A DNA stretch of 17,212 bases, taken from NCBI GenBank assembly GCA_001916005.1, contig MNRP01000009.1:1-17212 (forward strand), written 5' to 3'. This document shows, in pieces, positions 1 through 7,538 of the stretch. The notes under the pieces are model-generated. The model was not told where the DNA came from, did no database searches, and worked only from the letters and a program-made list of their open reading frames with translations. Positions within the stretch are counted from its first letter, which is position 1, and the number at the start of each line of letters is the position of its first letter. This DNA is from Clostridium sp. 26_22. Its GTDB lineage: Bacteria > Bacillota > Clostridia > TANB77 > CAG-508. Position numbers and translations under genes: made by a program.

Positions 1-56
1 CATATTTTCAAGTATTTTTGTGTTATACTTTTAAAAAGCATAAATATATTGAGGCA

Positions 57-75
57 GAAAACTTTCAAAGTTTTC
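57..75. repeat. Perfect short palindrome downstream of pgcA
   Basis: GAAAACTTT and AAAGTTTTC flank a single C, a perfect 9-1-9 inverted repeat about 28 bases past the pgcA stop. It sits in a segment (about 51-100) with more G and C than its surroundings. In the pgcA direction no T-run follows the stem, so it is not a standard intrinsic terminator. It could be an mRNA 3' end structure, a protein site or part of a dispersed repeat. Confidence 0.5.
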
Positions 76-102
76 CACCCCAACTATTGACATTCAGCCC
101 TA

Positions 103-1833
103 TTATTTTACAATTGCAACCATTGCATTTTTTAATTCTTCTAATTTTTGATCTGCATCTTCTTCAGATTTTCCTTTAATTCCCATATATAATTTAATTT
201 TTGGTTCTGTTCCAGAAGGTCTAACACAGCACCAACTATTATCTTCTAATCCATAATATAAAACATTAGATTTTGGTAATCCAGATTTACTTTCTTCTCC
301 AGTTACCATGTTTTTAACATAATCTCTATCAATATCTTTAAATTCTAATACTTTATATTTTCCAATTTCTTCAATTGATGTATTTCTCATATTTGACATC
401 ATTTCTTGGATTTTTTCAGCACCTTCTGCTCCTTCAAGAATTATAGAAACTTGAGTTTCTTTATAGTAACCATATTTTTCATATATATTGTTCATTTGAT
501 CCCATAAAGTTTCTCCTTTTGCTCTATAATAACAAGCTGCTTCGCATAAAGCCATTACTGCTGCAATACCATCTTTATCTCTTGCATAATCACCAATTAA
601 GCATCCATAACTTTCTTCAAATCCAAATACATATTTATCTCCATCGGTCTTTTCTTCTTCTCTTTTCATAACAGCACCTATATTTTTAAATCCTGTTAAA
701 ACTTCAAAACAATCCAAATTATAATTTGAAGCAATTGCTTTTGCTAAATCAGAAGAAACTATTGTTGTAACAAACATTCCTTTTTCTGGTAAAAGTCCTT
801 TTTCTTGCATTTGAGAAATTCTATATTCTGCAATTAATAATGCTGACATGTTTCCTGTATATGTCATATATTCACCTGTTTTTGTATCTTTTGCATAAAT
901 TCCTAATCTATCAGCATCAGGGTCTGTAGCAAGAACAACATCTGCATCTACTTTTTTAGCCAATTCTAGAGCTAATTTAAATGCCTTTTTATCTTCAGGA
1001 TTTGGGTAATCAACTGTTGGGAAGTTTCCATCTGGTTCTTTTTGTTCTGGAACAACATATAAATTTTCAATACCGATTTCTTTTAAAAGTCTTTCTGCAA
1101 CCATATTTCCTGTTCCATGTAATGGTGTATATACTACTTTTAATTTTTTACCTTGTTCTTTAACTACTTCTGGATTTAATATTAATGATTTTAAAGTATT
1201 TATATATTTATCATCCATTTCTGTTCCAACAAGATTAAATAATCCTTTTTCAATTGCCTCTTCTTTAGAAATTTCTTTAATTTCACTATATTCTGCAACA
1301 GCTCTTACTTTTGCAATTATATCTTTATCTCTTGGGCTAACTATTTGAGCTCCATCATCCCAATAAACCTTATAACCATTATATTTTGGTGGATTATGAC
1401 TTGCTGTAATCATTATTCCTGCTGTACATTTTAATTCTCTTACTGCAAAAGATAATTCTGGAACTGGTCTTAAACTTTCAAATAAATATGTTTTTATTCC
1501 ATTTGCATTTAATATTAATGCTGTTTGTGTACTAAATTCTTTTGACATTTTTCTTGAATCATAACTTATTGCAACACCTTTATCTTGTGTTCCTTGTTCT
1601 AATATATAATTTGCTAATCCTTGTGTTGCTTTTCCAACAGTATACTTATTCATTCTATTTGTTCCAGCTCCAATAACTCCACGAAGTCCAGCTGTACCAA
1701 ATTCTAATTCTTTATAAAATCTGTCTTCTATTTCTTTTTCATCATCTTTTATAGATTTTAATTCTTTTTTAGTTTCTTCATCAAAATCTGGACTTTCTAG
1801 CCAATTTTGATATTCTTTTAAATAATCTTTCAT
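103..1833 (-). CDS. pgcA: Phosphoglucomutase/phosphomannomutase (alpha-D-phosphohexomutase)
   Basis: This cytosolic enzyme interconverts hexose-6-phosphate and hexose-1-phosphate through a phosphoserine intermediate. With the chosen start it is 576 aa, the usual size for the PgcA type. Visible motifs are the catalytic loop TASHNPPKYNG (phosphoserine about S145), the metal-binding loop DPDADRLG (304-311), the sugar-binding loop GFEESYG (404-410) and the phosphate-binding loop RPSGTEPK (538-545). An upstream ATG at 1860 would add nine residues, but AAAGGA lies 8 nt before the ATG at 1833 and family members begin near this point (MKDYLKEYQNWLESP), so 1833 is preferred. The gene lies downstream of a UTP:sugar-1-P uridylyltransferase on the same strand, separated by a terminator, which suggests a shared pathway but separate transcripts. 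Glucose is the most likely substrate; mannose or another hexose phosphate cannot be excluded. Confidence 0.95.
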   Translation of the reverse strand: MKDYLKEYQNWLESPDFDEETKKELKSIKDDEKEIEDRFYKELEFGTAGLRGVIGAGTNRMNKYTVGKATQGLANYILEQGTQDKGVAISYDSRKMSKEFSTQTALILNANGIKTYLFESLRPVPELSFAVRELKCTAGIMITASHNPPKYNGYKVYWDDGAQIVSPRDKDIIAKVRAVAEYSEIKEISKEEAIEKGLFNLVGTEMDDKYINTLKSLILNPEVVKEQGKKLKVVYTPLHGTGNMVAERLLKEIGIENLYVVPEQKEPDGNFPTVDYPNPEDKKAFKLALELAKKVDADVVLATDPDADRLGIYAKDTKTGEYMTYTGNMSALLIAEYRISQMQEKGLLPEKGMFVTTIVSSDLAKAIASNYNLDCFEVLTGFKNIGAVMKREEEKTDGDKYVFGFEESYGCLIGDYARDKDGIAAVMALCEAACYYRAKGETLWDQMNNIYEKYGYYKETQVSIILEGAEGAEKIQEMMSNMRNTSIEEIGKYKVLEFKDIDRDYVKNMVTGEESKSGLPKSNVLYYGLEDNSWCCVRPSGTEPKIKLYMGIKGKSEEDADQKLEELKNAMVAIVK

Positions 1834-1961
1834 TTTATCAATCCTTTCTTCCGTCGTCATTTGGGATGCCCTTTTTTGACAACTTGTTTTGGTATGCTTA
1901 TAATAACACTAATTGCAAAATAAATAAAGGGGTTTTTATAAAATTATTTGCTTCTTATAAT

Positions 1962-2001
1962 AAAAAAGTTGTAAAACATTTCTCACATTTTACAACTTTT
2001 T
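1962..2001 (-). terminator. Intrinsic terminator of the uridylyltransferase gene
   Basis: A 14-bp perfect stem (1963-1976 with 1988-2001, core GTTGTAAAA/TTTTACAAC) encloses an 11-nt loop and starts 3 bases after the stop codon of the uridylyltransferase. Read on the minus strand the stem ends in a run of six T. It separates this gene from pgcA, which therefore probably has its own promoter in 1861-1960, although I could not pick out a convincing one. Confidence 0.85.
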
Positions 2002-2004
2002 ATT

Positions 2005-3255
2005 TTATTTTAAATGATAGAATTTTTCATATAACTCTCTAGCTGTGCTAGGGCAATCAACACCCGCTTCATCTGAATTTTTTACAGGTGCGAATTCTTC
2101 TTCTCTTTTAACTCTTAATATTGCCATATCATCAACTTTACCAAAAGCATCAAATAAAAATGCTTCAAATTTATATGCATTTGGAGATGTTGGAACAACT
2201 AAATTTCCATCTTTATCAATATATTTAGCTTTTTTATAAGCACTATGATATGGTAATGGATTTGCTCCCATTCTTTCTATTGCTTCTATATTAAATAAAT
2301 TGCATAAAATATGAGATTCTCCATATAAAAGCTCTCCATTTTCATCAACAGCTTCTGCCATTTCATCTGTAATTTCTGAATATTCTATAACACTTGGTTT
2401 TCCATTTCTTTTACAAAATACTCCTACTTTTTCATGAGGATTTGCTTTTACAATTGATTTACAAGCAACTGTAACTTTTTTATCTATAGCTATTCCGATT
2501 AATACAGGGTCAACCATTTTTACTAAACAATTGTCTACACCACCAATAAATACCCATTCTACTCCCAATTGTCTCATTTTTTCTGTCATTCCATTTTTTA
2601 CTAGTGATTCATAAATTCCTCCATGCCCATCTGCTGCTTTTTTAATAAGTCCATCTTCTCCAATTAGTATTTTACCTTCTGTATCAACCATTGGTAATTC
2701 ACCTTGAATAAAGAAGAAAATATTTTTATCTTTTTGATATCCAAAATATTTATGCTTATCAAAAAATTCAACTGTTTCTGCATTATTTTCTCTACTAGTC
2801 ATGATAAACCAAGGAATTGTTACATCATATTTTTTTCCTTCTTCTTTTAAAGCATCTGCTAATAACTCAAATAAAGATTTATGCGAGTCAAGTCCTATAT
2901 CATATGTTCCTTTTGGTCCATTATGTCCAAGTCTTGTTCCTTGACCACCAGCCATTGTAACAGCAGCAAGCTTTCCTTGTTTAATTGCATCTTTTCCAAT
3001 GTTTTCATAATATTTATATTTTTCATTTAATTTAAATTTGTCCATATAATCCATTGGTTCTATTTTATCATCATTATTATCTAATTGTTTTTTCGTATTT
3101 GCATATAAACTTTTTATTAATTCAAAATCTGTATCAAAAATTTGATTTAATAATACTTGTTTTTTATTTTCATCTAAATTATCATAACCATTTAAAATAT
3201 GTTCTTGATTATATTTTTTTAATATGCTTTTTGCTTCTTCTAATGTACGTTCCAT
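2005..3255 (-). CDS. UDPGP type 1 family UTP:sugar-1-phosphate uridylyltransferase
   Basis: This enzyme transfers UMP from UTP to a sugar-1-phosphate, giving a UDP-sugar and pyrophosphate. With the chosen start it is 416 aa. The nucleotide-binding signature GGQGTRLG is at 103-110 followed by PKG (114-116). Other blocks typical of the eukaryotic UAP1/UGP family are IMTSRENN (151-158), FIQGELP (182-188), ADGHGGIY (208-215) and GGVDNCL (238-244). It is not of the bacterial GalU type. An ATG at 3276 is in frame, but AAAGGA lies 9 nt before the ATG at 3255, so the upstream ATG is probably not used. Its neighbour is a phosphoglucomutase, which suggests that the product is UDP-glucose; UDP-GlcNAc or UDP-GalNAc synthesis is an alternative because UAP1 proteins share these motifs. 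The acceptor sugar cannot be decided from sequence alone. Confidence 0.88.
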   Translation of the reverse strand: MERTLEEAKSILKKYNQEHILNGYDNLDENKKQVLLNQIFDTDFELIKSLYANTKKQLDNNDDKIEPMDYMDKFKLNEKYKYYENIGKDAIKQGKLAAVTMAGGQGTRLGHNGPKGTYDIGLDSHKSLFELLADALKEEGKKYDVTIPWFIMTSRENNAETVEFFDKHKYFGYQKDKNIFFFIQGELPMVDTEGKILIGEDGLIKKAADGHGGIYESLVKNGMTEKMRQLGVEWVFIGGVDNCLVKMVDPVLIGIAIDKKVTVACKSIVKANPHEKVGVFCKRNGKPSVIEYSEITDEMAEAVDENGELLYGESHILCNLFNIEAIERMGANPLPYHSAYKKAKYIDKDGNLVVPTSPNAYKFEAFLFDAFGKVDDMAILRVKREEEFAPVKNSDEAGVDCPSTARELYEKFYHLK

Positions 3256-3299
3256 ATTTTCATATCCTTTCAACATTTACTATTGCAATTTTTTATATA

Positions 3300-3328
3300 T
3301 TTATACACCATAATTTAAAATTTATCAA
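3300..3328 (-). promoter_or_regulatory. Sigma-A promoter for the uridylyltransferase gene
   Basis: On the minus strand, TTGATA (3328-3323) and TATAAA (3305-3300) are separated by exactly 17 bp. It lies between the upstream MEDS-like gene and the uridylyltransferase start at 3255, so the gene need not depend on read-through. Confidence 0.6.
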
Positions 3329-3343
3329 GTATTACATAAAATT

Positions 3344-3814
3344 TTATAATTTTTTCATACCAGCAGTTACTAATATATTATTATATTTTTTTGTAATTTC
3401 TTCTACATTATCCTCTATTTCATTAATATCATAACAATCTATAATTTCAATTTTATTATCATCATTAATCCAATTTTCTAAGTTTTTATTAACATTTTTT
3501 ATATAATTTTCTTTTCCTTTTATAAATACAATCGTACTTCTTTTTTCTTTGTCAGCTTCTTTTATTTCTTTAAATTTATCAAAGTCATTATTCTTCCAAT
3601 CAATTTTTAATATTTTATCTTTTTCATCATCTTCTAAATTAACTTGTAATAATAATTTGTTAATTGTATTTTCTAAATCATTTTCTGAAATCACAATAAC
3701 TTCTTTATTGTTTTTTATACTCTTATTAATATAAGGTAAACTTATCATCTCAAAGTGGTAATCACTTGCAAAAAATAAACAATTTTTTTCTTTAGTTTTA
3801 TCTTTTTTTAACAT
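3344..3814 (-). CDS. Small hypothetical protein with MEDS-like (DcmR sensory) fold
   Basis: This 156-aa soluble protein has no signal peptide or membrane segment. The N-terminal half (NCLFFASDYHFE, then a helix, then KEVIVISEN) resembles MEDS/DcmR sensory domains, in which a short strand CxFY is followed by a helix and a hydrophobic strand. The rest is rich in K, E, D and N with hydrophobic strands (STIVFIKG, KIEIIDCYD, NNILVTAGM). I recognise no catalytic motif or DNA-binding domain, so a ligand-sensing or partner-binding role is only a guess. A GTG at 3844 would add ten residues, but the ATG at 3814 follows GAAAGGG by about 11 nt and starts a compact protein. It is divergent from spoIIR and has an elaborate upstream region (a strong sigma-A promoter, a palindrome over the -10 and phased repeats), which suggests controlled expression. 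Confidence 0.75.
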   Translation of the reverse strand: MLKKDKTKEKNCLFFASDYHFEMISLPYINKSIKNNKEVIVISENDLENTINKLLLQVNLEDDEKDKILKIDWKNNDFDKFKEIKEADKEKRSTIVFIKGKENYIKNVNKNLENWINDDNKIEIIDCYDINEIEDNVEEITKKYNNILVTAGMKKL

Positions 3815-3879
3815 TAATTTCTCAACCCTTTCAGTTTCAAACACTAATTTTTTCTTTAGATTCTCTTATTTTTGACTAC

Positions 3880-3894
3880 TGGTAAATTTTACCA
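3880..3894. promoter_or_regulatory. Candidate operator palindrome over the -10
   Basis: TGGTAAATTTTACCA is a perfect 7-1-7 palindrome that includes the -10 hexamer of the minus promoter. This position is typical of a repressor operator. The half-site TTACCA/TGGTAA also occurs at 3993-3998 and twice at 11808-11823. No known regulator could be assigned. Confidence 0.4.
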
Positions 3895-3914
3895 TTTTTC
3901 TTTTTATATGTCAA
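3886..3914 (-). promoter_or_regulatory. Strong sigma-A promoter of the MEDS-like gene
   Basis: On the minus strand, consensus TTGACA (3914-3909) and TAAAAT (3891-3886) are separated by 17 bp, giving a leader of about 65 nt before the ATG at 3814. A palindrome covers the -10 and three phased repeats lie immediately upstream of the -35. Confidence 0.75.
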
Positions 3915-3917
3915 TAT

Positions 3918-3946
3918 TATTTCAAGAATATTTCAGGAATATTTCA
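3918..3946. repeat. Three 11-bp-phased TATTTCA repeats upstream of a promoter
   Basis: TATTTCA occurs at 3918-3924, 3929-3935 and 3940-3946, exactly 11 bp apart (TGAAATA on the minus strand). The last two copies extend to the decamer GAATATTTCA. The array ends 4 bp from the -35 of the minus promoter and lies about 100 bp upstream of spoIIR. It may be an activator site array or a phased A-tract UP element. Confidence 0.6.
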
Positions 3947-4048
3947 TCGTGTTTTTTCGACATTTTAGGAAATATGTATATTTTAATAAAAATGGTAAAT
4001 ACTTAAATAAAAGAATTTTTTAACAAAAAAGTTTATTGGAGGTAACCT

Positions 4049-4714
4049 ATGAAAAATTTTTTAAAATTTATTAAAAATCCCAAATTTAAAATGACACTTA
4101 TCTTAACTCTACTACTTATATTATATACAGGAATATGTGCAATATCTTATGCTGAAACAACCTCTTCTGATATAGCAGAAAGTGTTTTTAGACTTCATGT
4201 AATAGCTAACAGTAATAGTGATGAAGACCAAAATCTAAAATATAAAGTAAGAGATAGTTTATTAGCATATATGAATAATTTATGTAGCAATTGTACATCC
4301 AAAAAAGAAGCTATAGAAATTGTAACCCAACATCAAGAAGAATTTAAAAACGTAGCTATTCAAACAATTAATAATCAAGGTTACTCTTATAATGTAAATA
4401 TAGAAATTGGAAATTTTGAATTTCCTACAAAACAATATGGAGATATATCTTTGCCTGCCGGTTTTTATGATGCTTTAAAAGTCGAAATTGGAGAAGCTAA
4501 AGGAAGAAACTGGTGGTGTGTAATGTTCCCTTCTCTTTGTTTTGTGGATATCTCTTCTGGTATAGTTCCAGAAGAATCAAAAGAGGACCTAAAAAATAAT
4601 TTATCAGATGAAGAATATTCATTAATTTCAAATGATTCAGATTACGGAATTAAATTCAAATTTAAATTATTAGAAATGTTTGCAAATTCTGGACTAGTTA
4701 CTGCTAAAAATTAA
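4049..4714 (+). CDS. spoIIR: Stage II sporulation protein R (SpoIIR)
   Basis: SpoIIR is made in the forespore and exported to the intermembrane space, where it triggers SpoIIGA in the mother cell to process pro-sigma-E. The 221-aa product starts with a basic stretch and one hydrophobic segment (about residues 14-35, TLILTLLLILYTGICAIS), followed by the family signature VFRLHVIANSNSDEDQNLKYKVRD (split here as VFRLHVIANS and NSDEDQNLKYKVRD) and the later block YDALKVEIGEAKGRNWWCVMFP (YDALKVEIGEAK, GRNWWCVMFP). GGAGG lies 6 nt before the ATG. Sigma-F control is expected from the family, but I found no good sigma-F promoter. The next gene murA has its own promoter, so spoIIR is probably monocistronic. 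Confidence 0.95.
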   Translation: MKNFLKFIKNPKFKMTLILTLLLILYTGICAISYAETTSSDIAESVFRLHVIANSNSDEDQNLKYKVRDSLLAYMNNLCSNCTSKKEAIEIVTQHQEEFKNVAIQTINNQGYSYNVNIEIGNFEFPTKQYGDISLPAGFYDALKVEIGEAKGRNWWCVMFPSLCFVDISSGIVPEESKEDLKNNLSDEEYSLISNDSDYGIKFKFKLLEMFANSGLVTAKN

Positions 4715-4724
4715 AGATTAGCTA

Positions 4725-4753
4725 TTGCAATACTCTCTAGTTTATGATATATT
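4725..4753 (+). promoter_or_regulatory. Sigma-A promoter of murA
   Basis: TTGCAA (4725-4730) and TATATT (4748-4753) are separated by 17 bp, starting 10 bases after the spoIIR stop. It would give murA vegetative expression independent of the sporulation gene upstream. Confidence 0.6.
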
Positions 4754-4790
4754 TTAAGCAAATATTTATACCTAGCTAGGAGGAATTCAA

Positions 4791-6050
4791 TTGGAAAAAT
4801 TAGTAATAACAGGTCCTACACCTTTAAAAGGTGAGGTTGAAATAAATGGAGCAAAAAATGCAGCAATAGCAATATTACCAGCAACATTACTTATAGATGG
4901 TGTTTGTACAATTAATAACTTACCAAATATAAGTGATGTTCAAATATGCTGCACAATTCTAGAAAAATTAGGAGCAAAAATAACATGGAATACTCCTAAT
5001 GAAATAACAGTAGATACTAGAAATATTATTACAACTCAAGCACCATTAGACTTAACAAGCAAATTTAGAGCATCTTACTATGTAATAGGTGCAATGCTTG
5101 GAAGAAAAGGTGAAATTGAAGTTGGAATGCCTGGCGGTTGTAATTTAGGTGCAAGACCTATTGACCAACATATAAAAGGTTTTGAACAATTAGGAGCTAC
5201 TGTAACAGTAGAAAAAGGAAAAATTCATGCAAAAGCAGATAAATTAGTTGGAAGTTCTGTATATATGGATATTGTTTCTGTTGGTGCAACAATTAATATC
5301 ATGCTATCTGCAGTTTTAGCTAAAGGTGTAACAACAATAGATAATGCTGCAAAAGAGCCTCATGTTGTTGATGTTGCAAATTTCTTAAATACAATGGGAG
5401 CAGATATTAGAGGTGCTGGTACAGATGTTATAAAAATTACGGGTGTTGAAAAATTACATGGAAATGCTACATATTCTGTAGTACCAGATCAAATTGAAGC
5501 CGGAACATTTATGCTTGCAGCAATTGCTTCAAAAGGCGATTTATTAATTAAAAATTGTATAACAAAACACTTAGAAGCATTAACAGCAAAAATATTAGAA
5601 ATTGGCGGAAATGTTGAAGATTATGGAGATAGTATAAGAGTTTGGTATAGTAAAAGACCAAATAAAACAAATATAAAAACATTACCTTACCCAGGATTTC
5701 CTACAGACTTACAACCTCAAATGGGTGTTGTTTTAGCTACAGCTAATGGTACAAGCATTATAAATGAAAGTATCTGGGAATCTAGATTTCAATATACAGC
5801 AGAATTAAACAATATGGGTGCAAAAATAACTCCACAAGGAAAAACTGCAATATTTGAAGGTGTAGATGAATTATTTGGTGCTCCTGTTTATTCAACAGAT
5901 TTAAGAGCTGGTGCTGCATTAATCATAGCAGGTGTTTCTGCAACCGGAACAACTGAAGTTTATAACTTATCACATATTGATAGAGGTTATGAAAAAATAG
6001 AAGAAAAATTTAGAAAAATAGGTGCAAATATTAAAAGAGTAGAAGAATAA
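4791..6050 (+). CDS. murA: UDP-N-acetylglucosamine 1-carboxyvinyltransferase (MurA)
   Basis: MurA transfers enolpyruvate from PEP to UDP-GlcNAc, the first committed step of peptidoglycan precursor synthesis in the cytosol and the target of fosfomycin. The length of 419 aa is normal. NGAKNAA carries the conserved Lys22; PGGCNLGARP carries the catalytic loop cysteine (C117), which makes the enzyme potentially fosfomycin sensitive; FPTDLQPQ holds the conserved Asp of the active site; RAGAALIIAG holds the C-terminal conserved Arg. The start is TTG, supported by AGGAGG at 4778-4783 with a 7-nt spacer and by the standard MEKLVITG N-terminus. walJ follows after 19 bases and rlmH after that, suggesting one transcript. 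Many Firmicutes have two MurA paralogues; which one this is cannot be told here. Confidence 0.97.
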   Translation: MEKLVITGPTPLKGEVEINGAKNAAIAILPATLLIDGVCTINNLPNISDVQICCTILEKLGAKITWNTPNEITVDTRNIITTQAPLDLTSKFRASYYVIGAMLGRKGEIEVGMPGGCNLGARPIDQHIKGFEQLGATVTVEKGKIHAKADKLVGSSVYMDIVSVGATINIMLSAVLAKGVTTIDNAAKEPHVVDVANFLNTMGADIRGAGTDVIKITGVEKLHGNATYSVVPDQIEAGTFMLAAIASKGDLLIKNCITKHLEALTAKILEIGGNVEDYGDSIRVWYSKRPNKTNIKTLPYPGFPTDLQPQMGVVLATANGTSIINESIWESRFQYTAELNNMGAKITPQGKTAIFEGVDELFGAPVYSTDLRAGAALIIAGVSATGTTEVYNLSHIDRGYEKIEEKFRKIGANIKRVEE

Positions 6051-6069
6051 TCAAAGGAAGAAAACAATC

Positions 6070-6858
6070 ATGTTTAATTTTTGTAGTTTATATAGTGGTA
6101 GTAGTGGCAATAGTTTATTTGTAGAATCTGAAAATACTAAGCTTTTAGTAGATGCAGGTGTTAGTAGTAAAAAAATTGAAGAAGCATTAGCAAACTTAGA
6201 AATTGACCCTACATCAATAGATGGTATATTAATAACACACGAACATTCAGATCATGTTCAAGGACTTGGAACATTTGCAAAGAAATTTAACTTACCTGTC
6301 TTTGTAAATGAAAAAACATTAGACGCTATGCCAAAACAAAAAGAAAAAATATCAGAAAAAAATATAAAATTATTTAATATAAATGAAAAATTTGAAATAG
6401 GCGACTTAAAAGTTAAGCCTTTTTCAATTCCTCATGATGCTGCCAATCCTTGTGGCTTTAATATTTTCAAGGATGATAAAAAAATAAGTATAGCAACAGA
6501 TATTGGTCACATGACAAATGGAGTTTTAAAAAATTTAGAAGATAGCATTTTTATTATGCTTGAATCTAATTATGATCCAGAGGTATTAAAATATTCTAAA
6601 TACCCATATCAATTAAAAACAAGAATAGCAGGCCCTGATGGACATTTATCAAATGAATTAGCAGGAAAAACAATTTCTTATCTACTTAATTCAGGTTTAA
6701 AACAAGCTGTCTTAGGTCATTTAAGTAAGCAAAGTAATTTTCCAGAATTAGCTTACAAAACAGTAATTGATGAAATAATGTGTACAAAATATGATGAAAA
6801 TTCATTAAAATTAAGTGTTGCAAGCAGAGATATACCTGGTAATAAAATAATTTTATAA
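6070..6858 (+). CDS. walJ: MBL-fold metallo-hydrolase WalJ/YycJ
   Basis: This 262-aa protein of the beta-lactamase fold is a YycJ/WalJ type 5'-3' exonuclease linked in Firmicutes to DNA repair and coordination of division. The N-terminus FCSLYSGSSGNS is the family hallmark. The metal-binding motif THEHSDH is at residues 56-62, with further ligands likely in IPHDAANP (H122), ATDIGH (D144, H147), LESNYD (165-170) and LGHLSK (H217). AAAGGA precedes the ATG by 11 nt. In Bacillus the gene lies in the walRK cluster near rlmH; here rlmH follows directly but the walRKHI genes are absent from the window. Confidence 0.92.
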   Translation: MFNFCSLYSGSSGNSLFVESENTKLLVDAGVSSKKIEEALANLEIDPTSIDGILITHEHSDHVQGLGTFAKKFNLPVFVNEKTLDAMPKQKEKISEKNIKLFNINEKFEIGDLKVKPFSIPHDAANPCGFNIFKDDKKISIATDIGHMTNGVLKNLEDSIFIMLESNYDPEVLKYSKYPYQLKTRIAGPDGHLSNELAGKTISYLLNSGLKQAVLGHLSKQSNFPELAYKTVIDEIMCTKYDENSLKLSVASRDIPGNKIIL

Positions 6859-6872
6859 GTTTTTAAAAACTT
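6857..6872. repeat. 16-bp perfect palindrome at the walJ stop codon
   Basis: AAGTTTTTAAAAACTT overlaps the last two bases of the walJ stop codon. It has no T-run on its 3' side and is all A/T apart from two G-C pairs. It may tune transcript stability between walJ and rlmH, but at this base composition it could be chance. Confidence 0.3.
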
Positions 6873-6896
6873 AAATACATAAAAGGTAAATAAAAA

Positions 6897-7376
6897 ATGG
6901 TAACAATAAATATAATATGTACTGGAAAAATAAAAGAAAAATATTTAAAAGATGCAATAGATGAATATTCCAAAAGACTTTCTAAATTTTGTAAATTAAA
7001 TATTTTAGAATTACCTGATAAAAAAATTCCAGATAAAACTAACTCCAGCATAGAAAATGAAATTAAAAATATAGAAAGTGAAAATGTAATAAATCATCTA
7101 AAAAAAGATACTTATGTAATATGTCTTGATTTAAAAGGCAAACAATTTTCTTCTGAAGAATTTGCACAAGATATTCAAGATATATCAATGCTACATAGTA
7201 ATATTACATTTATAATTGGTGGTTCGCTAGGAATGAGTGAAAAGCTTTTAAACTTAGCAAACCAAAAAATATGTTTTTCAAAAATGACATTTCCACACCA
7301 ATTAATTAGAGTATTTTTATTAGAACAAATTTACAGAGCCTTTAAAATAATAAATGGTGAAAATTATCATAAATAA
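6897..7376 (+). CDS. rlmH: 23S rRNA (pseudouridine1915-N3)-methyltransferase RlmH
   Basis: This SPOUT-class enzyme methylates N3 of pseudouridine 1915 in helix 69 of 23S rRNA, acting on assembled 70S ribosomes with SAM. The length of 159 aa is normal. The SAM-binding knot region is visible as CLDLKGKQFSSEEFA and FIIGGSLGMS, followed by the conserved KMTFPHQLIRVFLLEQIYRA (split: KMTFPHQLIR, VFLLEQIYRA) and the canonical C-terminus NGENYHK. AAAAGG lies about 10 nt before the ATG. It follows walJ by 38 bases, as in many Firmicutes, and is probably transcribed with murA and walJ. Its nearest clear downstream terminator lies about 190 bases away. Confidence 0.97.
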   Translation: MVTINIICTGKIKEKYLKDAIDEYSKRLSKFCKLNILELPDKKIPDKTNSSIENEIKNIESENVINHLKKDTYVICLDLKGKQFSSEEFAQDIQDISMLHSNITFIIGGSLGMSEKLLNLANQKICFSKMTFPHQLIRVFLLEQIYRAFKIINGENYHK

Positions 7377-7538
7377 ATATATATTGGATTGTAGAGAAAA
7401 TATGTTATTGATTAAATAAAAAATGATATTGATTTAAATGTGGGACGATAACAATATAACAAAATCTTTATCTATATAATAACAATAAAATGGGGGTTCA
7501 TATTTTCCCTACAAAATTAAAAACAATTTTATTAAATT
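7377..7538. other. Gene-free stretch after rlmH
   Basis: I see no ORF with a ribosome binding site on either strand here. TATAAT at 7475-7480 on the plus strand could be a -10, but its -35 is poor (CAATAT at 17 bp). A short G/C patch (GGGGG near 7493, CCC near 7508) could form a weak hairpin. The stretch may be the untranslated 3' part of the rlmH transcript or a small RNA. Confidence 0.3.

Noticed and set aside
3054..3434. 126-codon plus-strand ORF with hydrophobic, Tyr/Ile/Leu-rich product
   Set aside because: It is antisense to the 5' part of the uridylyltransferase and the 3' end of the MEDS-like gene, and has no ribosome site.
3976..4003. Possible sigma-F promoter before spoIIR (GTATA followed by GGTAAATACT)
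   Set aside because: The spacing is 13 bp where about 15 is expected and the -10 part matches the consensus poorly beyond GG and one A. Sigma-F control is expected from the family but is not shown by this sequence.
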